Position numbers and translations under genes: made by a program
In this document: positions 1 to 12,000 of the stretch, in pieces
How positions within the stretch are numbered: the stretch's first letter is position 1
How the letters are laid out: each line of letters opens with the position of its first letter
DNA from: CAYYYG01 sp964490875
GTDB taxonomy: Bacteria; Patescibacteriota; Microgenomatia; UBA1406; GWC2-37-13
DNA: 64,000 nucleotides
NCBI GenBank assembly: GCA_964490875.1
Contig: CAZBEF010000007.1
Location: forward strand, 1 to 64,000
Direction: 5' to 3'
The notes under the pieces: model-generated
Databases searched by the model: none
What the model saw: the letters and a program-made list of their open reading frames with translations, nothing else
Told to the model about the DNA's origin: nothing

Positions 1-3000
1 TTCCGCTGTTATGAAAATGGAAACTGGGCGAACTGTATTGCTTCGGCAGGTATTAGCGGAAGCGGCGCTGCAGGACAAGTAACTTTCTGGACAGGATCTG
101 CAGCACAAAGCGGTGATAATTCGTTCTACTGGAACAATACAGCCAAAATGCTCGGACTTGGTACTACTGGTCCATTAGCTCGTTTGCACGTTGTTGGAGA
201 CAATACAACGGCTGCAATCTTTACGTCCGGTAATGTTGGAATAGGAACAACAACACCAGGATATCCACTGCATGTTGTAGGGAATGGTTATATAAGTGGA
301 CAGTTATCGGCTGGTTCAAGCTCTGTCACTCTTACTACTACCGGCGGTTATATAGATGCAGATGCAATTCAGTTATTTAATTCAGTTGGAACAGGCAGTA
401 CGAGTTCATCATCTGGTTTGGAAGTCATAAGTGACAAGCTTGGATTATTGCAGGGATGCGGCAATGGACAAATATTAAAATGGAATGATTCAACCAGCAT
501 GTGGGAATGCGCCAGCGACAGCGGTGCAACCAGCGCCATTATTAATGTTGAATCAAATGGAACTGCGGTAGGGGCCAGTGTTGACACACTCAATTTTGGA
601 TCTGACTTTAATGTAACCGCTTCACCAGCTACGAAAGCAAACATTTCAGTGGCTGATGATGTTCTCAATTTCACTGAATTTAATGACAATTTGATAGTCG
701 ATGCTAACACGTCCGTCAATTTATATAATGGTTCAACAAGCACAAATTTCCGTTTCTTCAATTCAAATACAAGCGGTGAACTTCTCCATCTTGATGGAGC
801 GAACGGAAGAATTGGAGTAGGGAATACATCGCCGGCAGCATTATTTTCGGTTGGTTCAACTTCACAGTTCCAAGTCAATAGCTCCGGAGCAATTGCAGCC
901 GCGACCGGAATTACTTCAAGTGGAACATACAATCTTTCTAGCTTAGGAACAGGTCTTGTAAAATCAACGTCCGGAATTCTTTCAGTTGGAGTAGCAGGGA
1001 CAGATTACCAGGCACCATTGTCATTCAGTAATGGACTCACCATATCATCCAATACGGTGACACTCGGCGGAGCATTAACAGCAAATACTACGATTTCAGA
1101 TGCAGGATTTAATTTATATATAGCAGGTTCAACTGGTAAGGTAGGCATCGGTACTACAGCACCGGGAGCAAAACTGCATGTAGAAGGAAACGGAACGTAT
1201 TCTGCCTTATTTACGTCTGGAAATGTGGGAATTGGAACAACGGCACCGTCATCTCTCTTTGCAGTGGGATCATCGTCTGGATTTAAAGTGAATGATTCCG
1301 GAGCAATAACTGCTGCAACTGGCATAACTTCGTCCGGAACAGTTACATTCAGCGGTTTATTCACGGGCAGTGGAAGCGCCGTATGTTTGGATGCATCAAA
1401 CAACTTAGTAACATGCACTGTTGGAGCTGGAGGAGTTTCAGGTTCCGGAACAGCCAATTATATTCCAATATTTAGTACTTCAACTTCATTAGGTAATTCG
1501 GGAATATATCAAACAAACAGTAATGTGGGCATTGGCACAACAGTACCAGGAGCACGATTCCATGTTGTTGGAAATGGAACATATTCTGGCGTATTTATGA
1601 GTGGAAATGTCGGTGTCGGAACAACTGCACCATCATCATTATTTGCTGTAGGATCTTCTTCGCAATTCCAAGTAAACTCAAGCGGAGCAATCGCAGCCGC
1701 AACGGGTGTTACTTCTTCCGGAACAATTACCTTTAGTGACTTAGCGAGCGGACTGGTGAAGTCAACAAGCGGTGTTTTATCTGCAGCAATCGCAGGAACA
1801 GATTATCAAGCGCCATTATCATTCAGCAATGGCCTAACCCTTTCATCAAATACCGTAACACTTGGTGGTGCATTAACGGGAAATACAACATTATCAGATG
1901 GAGGATTTAATCTGTATTTTGCTGGATCAACGGGAAAATTCGGAGTGGGAACCACTGCACCGGGAGCCAAACTGCATGTAGAAGGGAATGGAACATACTC
2001 TGCATTATTCACGTCTGGAAATGTAGGAATTGGTTTGACTAATCCTCAGGGAAAGTTAGAAATATTAAGTGCTGGCAATTCTACAACACCTTTTAGAATC
2101 TATGCAAACGATGGATCAGAGCTTGCTAAGATTTATGAAACTTCTAATGGAGGATCACAATTATTTTTACAAGATGCTGCAGGAACAAGTACGGGAGTAT
2201 TATTGAGTGGCGGTACGAATGCCAATAGTTATATTGCAAATACTGGTGGTAATTTTGCAGTTGGTGCAAATGAGCCAGGCACAGCTAAACTATATGTAAA
2301 TGGTAATACAGGCATTGGTACAACCGCGCCTGGAGCGGCATTGCATGTTGTAGGCAATAATACCAACTCAGCTGTATTCATGTCAGGAAATGTAGGTGTC
2401 GGAACAACTGCTCCATCATCTCTTTTTGCGGTTGGTTCCACCTCACAGTTTCAAGTGAATAGCTCCGGAGCAATCGCAGCGGCAACAGGCATTACGTCAT
2501 CGGGAACATATAACTTGTCAAGCTTAGGAACAGGTCTTGTAAAATCTACGTCCGGAATATTATCTGTGGGTGCAGCAGGAACAGATTATCAAGCACCATT
2601 ATCATTCAGCAATGGCCTTACCCTTTCATCAAATACCGTAACACTTGGTGGAGCGTTAACGGGAAATACAACATTATCAGATGGAGGATTTAATTTGTAC
2701 TTTGCAGGAAGTACTGGAAAGCTTGGAGTAGGAACGACAGCACCGGGAGCAAAGTTACATGTTGAAGGGAATGGAACCTATTCAGCATTATTCACGTCTG
2801 GAAATGTTGGTGTTGGTACTACAAATCCTCAAACCCAAATTGATATTTCTGCATTGACAGGTGCTACTTTACGATTGAGCTCTACAAAAGATGCTGCAGA
2901 CTGGGCTGGTCAAAGTTATGGTGCAATAGAATTTTACTCTGCTGACGGATCATATAATGGTGCAGGTGTTCATTCTTCAATTAAAGCAATTACCGAAGAA

Positions 3001-6000
3001 GCAGGTGGTGGTTTAAATGCATTGACGTTTTCTACATCAGGGACAACTGGTGGAAATGATTATGAAAAAATGAGAATCACAAGTGTTGGGAATATTGGTA
3101 TTGGAATTAGTGTACCAAGTGCTAAGTTACACGTAGTTGGGAATGGAACATATTCGGGGGTATTTATGAGCGGAAATGTTGGAGTTGGCACAACGGCTCC
3201 ATCATCTCTTTTTGCGGTTGGTTCCACCTCACAGTTTCAAGTGAATAGCTCCGGAGCAATCGCAGCGGCAACAGGCATTACGTCATCGGGAACATATAAC
3301 TTGTCAAGCTTAGGAACAGGTCTTGTAAAATCTACGTCCGGAATATTATCTGTGGGTGCAGCAGGAACAGATTATCAAGCACCATTATCATTCAGCAATG
3401 GCCTTACCCTTTCATCAAATACCGTAACACTTGGTGGAGCGTTAACGGGAAATACAACATTATCAGATGGAGGATTTAATTTGTACTTTGCGGGATCGAC
3501 CGGAAAACTTGGAGTAGGAACCACTGCACCGGGAGCCAAACTCCATGTTGAAGGGAATGGAACATACTCTGCATTATTCACGTCTGGAAATGTTGGCATA
3601 GGAACGACTGCTCCATCAATAAAGCTGACTGTTGTTGATACCTCAGATGTAATGGCTAATTTTCAAGCCACTTCTGGAGTATCAGCTATAAGACTGTCAC
3701 CTTCAAGCGGATCATTCTGGGATGTTAATGGAAGTCCAACGAAGTTTTCAATAGAAGCTTCAGATAGCATATTATTTACTTTGAATAATAGCGGAAATCT
3801 CGGTATAGGTACTACAAATCCATTGAATAAATTTCATGTAGTTGGTGATGGAACATATGCAGCAACATTTATGAATGGTAATGTAGGGATTGGAACTACT
3901 TCAGCATCATCTTTATTTGCAGTTGGAGCGAATGCATTTACAGTTAATAGTACTGGTGCGATTACAGCCGCAACTGGAATTACATCAAGTGGAACATATA
4001 ATCTATCCAGTCTTGCTTCAGGATTGGTGAAGTCAACTTCGGGAATATTATCAGCAGCCGTGGCAGGAACAGATTATCAATCAGCATTATCATTCTCAAA
4101 TGGTCTCACCTTATCGTCAAACACTGTTACACTCGGCGGTGCATTAACGGGAAACACCACATTATCAGATGGAGGATTTAATTTGTACTTTGCGGGATCG
4201 ACCGGAAAACTTGGAGTAGGAACCACTGCACCGGGGGCAAAGTTGCATGTTGCGGGAGATGGTACACGTTCGGCTATATTTACTTCTGGTAATGTTGGTA
4301 TTGGAACCACAACACCTTCATCATTGTTTGCAGTGGGAAGTACATCACAGTTTCAGGTAAATTCATCGGGTGCAGTTGCAGCCGCGACCGGTATAACATC
4401 GAGTGGAACAATTTCATTTACACAACTTACAACAGGAACAGGTAATGCAATCTGTTTAGATGCATCAAATAATTTAGTAACTTGTACAGTGGGAACAGGA
4501 GGAGTTTCTGGAACAGGAACGACTAACTATATACCAATATTCACAAGCGGAAGCGCGCTAGGCAACTCAGGAATTTATCAGACAAACGGATTCGTTGGTA
4601 TCGGAACAACTGTTCCAACCGTACGACTGCAGGTAAGTGGAGACAACACAAATTCTGCAGTATTTACAAATGGGAATGTCGGTATCGGGACAACTGCTCC
4701 TTCATCTCTTTTTGCGGTTGGTTCCACAGCACAGTTCCAAGTCAATTCAAGCGGAGCAATCGCAGCGGCAACAGGTATTACGTCATCTGGGACATACAAC
4801 TTATCAAGCTTAGGAACTGGTCTTGTAAAATCTACGTCCGGAATATTATCGGTGGGTGCAGCAGGAACAGACTATCAGGTTCCATTATCATTCAGCAATG
4901 GCCTAACCCTTTCATCTAATACGGTAACACTGGGTGGAGCGTTAACGGGAAACACAACATTAACAATTGGGACCAATACCTTTGCAATCGCAGGGGGAGC
5001 AGGGAAGGTTGGGATTGGCACTTCTGCTCCGGGATCGAAGTTGTCAGTTTCGGGTGGAGTTGCTATCGGTACCACATCAGTGAGTTCAACATATCATTCA
5101 TCGATAGCTCCAGATGGTGGATTAATTGTTGAAGGGAATGTAGGGATTGGGACTACCTCTCCAACGTCAGCACTAGCTGTTGGTAACAATGCATTCACCG
5201 TCAATTCATCGGGTGCAATTACAGCCGCAACGGGAATTACATCAAGTGGAACATACAATTTATCCAGTCTTGCTTCAGGATTGGTGAAATCAACTTCGGG
5301 AATATTATCAGCAGCCGTGGCAGGAACAGATTATCAATCAGCACTATCATTCTCAAATGGTCTCACCTTATCGTCAAACACTGTTACACTCGGCGGTGCA
5401 TTAACAGCCAACACCACATTGTCAGATGGAGGATTTAATTTGTACTTTGCCGGATCGACCGGAAAACTCGGAGTAGGAACAACTGCACCGGGAGCAAAAC
5501 TGCATGTAGAAGGAAACGGAACGTATTCTGCATTATTCACGTCTGGAAATGTGGGAATTGGGACAACGGCACCATCATCATTATTTGCCGTAGGCAGCAC
5601 TTCACAATTCCAAGTCAATAGTTCTGGAGCGATTGCCGCCGCGACAGGAATAACCTCAAGTGGAACATATAATCTATCCAGTCTTGCTTCAGGACTCGTG
5701 AAGTCGACTTCGGGAATATTATCAGCAGCATCAGCAGGAACCGATTACATGGCAGCAACGTCGTTCTCCAATGGGTTAACATTATCGTCAAACACAGTAA
5801 CGTTAGGTGGAGCATTAACAGGAAATACAACATTAACAATTGGGACCAATACCTTTGCAATCGCAGGGGGAGCAGGGAAGGTTGGGATTGGCACTTCTGC
5901 TCCGGGATCGAAGTTGTCAGTTTCGGGTGGAGTTGCTATCGGTACCACATCAGTGAGTTCAACATATCATTCATCGATAGCTCCAGATGGTGGATTAATT

Positions 6001-9000
6001 GTTGAAGGGAATGTCGGGATCGGAATCTCATCACCTGCAGCCAAGTTACATGTTACCGGCAACGGAACGAATGCTGCAATATTTGCTTCCGGAAATGTGG
6101 GTATAGGAACTACAGCTCCATCATCATTGTTAGCTGTAGGTTCCACATCACAGTTTCAAGTGAATTCTACAGGTGCAATCGCAGCCGCAACAGGCATTAC
6201 GTCATCGGGAACATATAACTTATCAAGCTTAGGAACAGGTCTGGTAAAATCAACGTCCGGAATTCTTTCTGTAGCATCGGCGGGGACAGATTATCAGGCA
6301 GCATTATCATTCAGTAATGGATTAACAGCATCAGGAAATACGGTTACACTCGGTGGAGCATTAACAGCCAACACTACATTGTCCGATGGAGGATTTAACT
6401 TAAATTTTGCCGGATCAACGGGGAAGATGGGAGTTGGAACCACTGCACCGGGCGCCAAGCTCCATGTAGCGGGAAATAATACAACCTCCGCAGTATTTAT
6501 GGCGGGTAATGTTGGAATTGGCACCACCGCGCCCGGATCATTATTAGAACTGGTAGATACCGGGACAACCACGAATTCATTCAACTTAACATCAAATAGT
6601 ATCACGACCGGTATAGCGTTGAATATGAATTTGAACAGCTTAACTTCAGGGAAAGGATTGTACATTGGATCAACATCAACAGCACTCACCACCGGGAACT
6701 TAATTAATGTAGATTGGAGTCCGACTGCAACAACCAATGCAACAGGAGACTTGATGGTGATTGGAATTGGATCATCAGGAAATATTGGGAATATATTCAA
6801 CATTAAAGACTCAGGGAGTTCATTGTTCTCCGTATCCGAGAGCCAGGTAACATCCAACCTTCCGGCATCATTTAATGCACCAGGGGACACTTCATTTGCC
6901 TATGATATAAACTTAACAAATAGTACATCGTCAAATATTAAATCAAACGGTCCATTATATATTAAAGCAGGCGATACATTTGAGAGTAATGACTTAACAC
7001 TGCGGACCTACAATGCAGGAAACCTGGCAATAGATCTAACAGGAACCGGGAGTGCGGTACAGATAACGGGGACCGACACATCATTGGTATTTGATACCCG
7101 GACAGCCGGAGATACCGATTACTGGATGGGGATACAAGACAATGCGAATAGTACTGATGATGATTTGTTTGTCATTGGTAAAACAACTACACCTGGTTCA
7201 AATGCTTTCATAAGCTTAAACACAAATGGGAATGTCGGTATTGGAACTACAGCTGCAGGTGCAAAGTTGCAAGTTACTGGTAATGGAACCAATTCAGCAG
7301 TATTTATGAGCGGGAATGTCGGGATCAATACCACCTCACCGTCGTACATGCTGGCTGTTGGATCAGCATCACAGTTTGGGGTTAATTCGTCGGGAGCAAT
7401 CGCAGCAGCAACAGGAATCACATCCAGTGGAACGATAACATTCTCAGGACTGGGGAGCGGACTGGTGAAGTCAACAGCCGGAGTATTGAGTAATGCAGTA
7501 GCCGGGACAGATTATCTTGCTGCTATGTCGTTTACGAATGGACTGACGCTTTCATCCAATACGGTAACGTTAGGTGGAGCATTAACAGCAAATACTACGA
7601 TTTCAGACGGAGGATTTAATTTGTACTTTGCGGGATCAACCGGAAAACTCGGAGTAGGAACAACTGCACCGGGAGCAAAACTGCATGTAGAAGGAAACGG
7701 AACGTATTCTGCATTATTCACGTCTGGAAATGTGGGAATTGGGACAACGGCACCATCATCATTATTTGCCGTAGGCAGCACTTCACAATTCCAAGTCAAT
7801 AGTTCTGGAGCGATTGCCGCCGCGACAGGAATAACCTCAAGTGGAACATATAATCTATCCAGTCTTGCTTCAGGACTCGTGAAGTCGACTTCGGGAATAT
7901 TATCAGCAGCATCAGCAGGAACCGATTACATGGCAGCAACGTCGTTCTCCAATGGGTTAACATTATCGTCAAACACAGTAACGTTAGGTGGAGCATTAAC
8001 AGGAAATACAACATTAACAATTGGGACCAATACCTTTGCAATCGCAGGGGGAGCAGGGAAGGTTGGGATTGGCACTTCTGCTCCGGGATCGAAGTTGTCA
8101 GTTTCGGGTGGAGTTGCTATCGGTACCACATCAGTGAGTTCAACATATCATTCATCGATAGCTCCAGATGGTGGATTAATTGTTGAAGGGAATGTCGGGA
8201 TCGGAATCTCATCACCTGCAGCCAAGTTACATGTTACCGGCAACGGAACGAATGCTGCAATATTTGCTTCCGGAAATGTTGGAATTGGCACAACGGCACC
8301 AGGGGCGGCACTAGATGTTGTAGGTGATCAGTTGATAAGCGGAGGACTTGCAGTAGGATTTGCCGGCGATGGCCAGGATGATCGGTTATATGTAGGAGAT
8401 GCTGCTTTCTATATGGACTTAGGAAATGCAGTTGCAGGGAGTGCATTAATAGGATTTGACACAACCGATTATTTGGAATATAACAGAGCAGGAAATAGAT
8501 ATTCCTTCTTTGTTGGTGGAACTGAAATGACACGAATTGATGGTACTGCATTAAATGCAAATGTTATTCATGATATTTCTGGAGGAAATATTGCATTACA
8601 GGATGATGCAGGAAATGTTGGTATTGGAACCACTGCACCTGGGGCGAAATTACATGTATTAGGCGATGGTACAAAATCTGCTGTATTTATGAGCGGCAAT
8701 GTTGGAATAAATACCACCTCACCGTCGTACATGTTAGCCGTTGGATCAGCATCACAATTTGGTGTTAATTCATCAGGAGCAGTGGCAGCGGCAACGGGTA
8801 TTACTTCTTCCGGAACAATCACCTTTTCAAGTTTGGGATCAGGTCTGGTGAAGTCAACAGGTGGAGTACTGGGAGTTGCTTCAGCCGGTACCGATTATCA
8901 GGCAGCATTATCGTTCAGTAATGGATTAACAGCATCAGGAAATACGGTTACACTCGGTGGAGCGTTAACAGGAAACACTACATTGTCAGATGGAGGATTT

Positions 9001-12000
9001 AACTTAAATTTTGCTGGATCAACGGGGAAGATGGGAATAGGTACAACATCACCGGCAGCGAAACTGCATGTACTGGGAAATGGAACAACAGCAGCAGTAT
9101 TTACATCAGGGAATGTCGGGATCGGTACGACACTTCCTGGATCGTTGTTTGAGCTGGTAGATACCGGGACGACAACGAATTCATTTAACTTAACTTCAAA
9201 TAGTATCACGACCGGTATTGCCTTAAACATGAATCTCAATAGTTTGACGAGTGGGAAAGGATTGTACATTGGATCAACTTCAACCGCACTCACCACCGGG
9301 AACTTAATCAATGTAGACTGGAGTCCGACTGCAACAACCAATGCAACAGGAGACCTGATGGTGATTGGAATTGGATCATCAGGAAATATTGGGAACATCT
9401 TCAACATTAAAGATTCAGGAAGTTCATTGTTCTCGGTATCCGAGAGCCAGGTAACGTCAAACTTACCGGCATCATTTAATGCCGCAGGGGACACATCGTT
9501 TGCCTATGACATCAGCCTCACCAATGAAGTAGCAAGCTACATAAAGTCGAATGGGCCGATGTATATACAGGCAGGGGACAGTTATGAGAGTAATGACTTA
9601 ACACTGCGGACCTACAATGCAGGAAACCTGGCAATAGATCTAACAGGAACCGGGAGTGCGGTACAGATAACGGGGACCGACACATCATTGGTATTTGATA
9701 CCCGGACAGCCGGAGATACCGATTACTGGATGGGGATACAAGACAATGCGAATAGTACTGATGATGATTTGTTTATGATCGGGAAGTCTCTCACCAGTGG
9801 ATCGAGTCCATTTGTGGTGATTAATACCAATGGGAATGTAGGGATAGGCACAACTGCTCCTGGTGCGAAGTTCCATGTTTTGGGAAATGGAACCAATTCA
9901 GCAGTATTTATGAGCGGGAATGTCGGGATCAATACCACTTCACCGTCGTACATGCTGGCCGTTGGATCCGCATCACAGTTTGGGGTTAATTCATCGGGAG
10001 CAATCGCAGCGGCAACAGGAATCACATCCAGTGGAACGATAACATTCTCAGGACTCGGGAGCGGACTGGTGAAATCAACAGCCGGAGTTTTATCAGTCGG
10101 TGCTGCAGGAACAGATTATCAAGCGCCATTATCATTCTCCAATGGTCTTACCCTTTCATCAAATACGGTAACACTGGGTGGAGCATTAACAGCGAACACG
10201 ACATTATCAGACGGAGGATTTAATCTGTTATTTGCCGGATCAACCGGAAGAATGGGAATTGGAACGACATCGCCGGGAGCAAAACTTCACGTATTGGGTA
10301 ATGGTACGTATGCAGCATTATTCACGTCTGGAAATGTTGGAATTGGCACCACCGCACCAGCTGCAGCTTTGAATATTCTTTCAACCGGTGATCAGCTGCG
10401 ACTTGATTACGATTCAACAATTGGAACCACACTTGGGACAGGGAGTGATTCGGTTTTTGATATTAAAGGTGTTGCACATGCAGCTTTCCGAGTAAGTTCA
10501 GCTACCGGCAATACAGAAAAGAATTTCTATTTCCAGGATTATGCAGGAGTCAACGGAAATAATTATTTCTTCCGAGTAGCGAATAATGATTCATTTGGAA
10601 TGAATATGAATAGAAACAATGCCGGCGATGATCCAGATTTAGGGGTCAGTTCGTATGGTGCTGTGAAATTAAGTTATGATGCGAACAATGATGGTAACGA
10701 AGGTTTGGGTATTTACAACAATGGTGGATTGACTCCTGTACTCTATGCCGATCAGAATGGAAATATCGGATTAGGAACAAACGCTCCTTCCCAGGCATTG
10801 GATTTTGCGGGAGCGTCGGCTAACCTTACATTCTCAAGTGCTACGGGACCTCATAGAATAATGACGGGCGGCTCAACACACTTAGCATTAATGCCAGGCG
10901 GCAATGTCGGAATTAATACCACGGCGCCTTCATATTTACTCTCAGTTGGATCAACATCACAGTTTGGAGTTAATTCATCGGGAGCAGTGGCAGCGGCAAC
11001 AGGAATTACTTCTTCAGGAACTATCACCTTCTCCGGACTTGGGACTGGACTGGTGAAATCAACATCTGGAGTATTGAGTAATGCAGTAGCAGGTACCGAT
11101 TATCAAGCAGCATTATCATTCAGTAATGGATTAACAGCATCAGGAAATACTGTCACACTCGGTGGAGCATTAACAGCCAACACTACATTGTCCGATGGAG
11201 GATTTAACTTAAATTTTGCCGGCTCAACGGGGAAGATGGGAATAGGTACAACATCACCGGCAGCGAAACTGCATGTACTGGGAAATGGAACAACAGCAGC
11301 AGTATTTACATCAGGGAATGTCGGGATCGGTACGACACTTCCTGGATCGTTGTTTGAGCTGGTAGATACCGGAACAACCACCAACTCATTTAACTTAACA
11401 TCAAACTCAATAACCACCGGTATAGCGTTGAATATGAATTTGAACAGCTTGACGAGTGGGAAAGGATTGTACATTGGCTCAACTTCAACCGCATTAACAA
11501 CGGGGAACTTAATCAATGTAGACTGGAGTCCGACAGCTACAACAACAGCAACGGGAGACTTAGTAGTTATCGGTATTGGATCATCCGGAAACTTGGGTAA
11601 TATCTTCAATATCAAAGATTCAGGAAATTCACTCTTTAGTGTCTCAGAAACACAGATTACTTCGGCATTGCCGCATGCATTTACTGCAGCAGGCGATGTT
11701 TCGGTTGCATATGACATGCTCTTTACCAACCAGACATCAAGTTATATCAAGTCGAATGGTCCGTTATATATAGAATCGGGTGAAGCATTTGAAAACAATA
11801 ATTTAACGTTGAAAACATATGGCAGTGGAAATCTGCTGGTTGACTTAACAGGAACGGGCAGTTCAGTACAGATTACCGGGACAGATACCACCCTAAAGTT
11901 TGATACCCGGACAGCGGGAGATACCGATTTCTGGATGGGAGTACAGGATGACGCCGGAGCAGATGATGACGACAAACTACAGATTGGCAAAAGCTTAACC

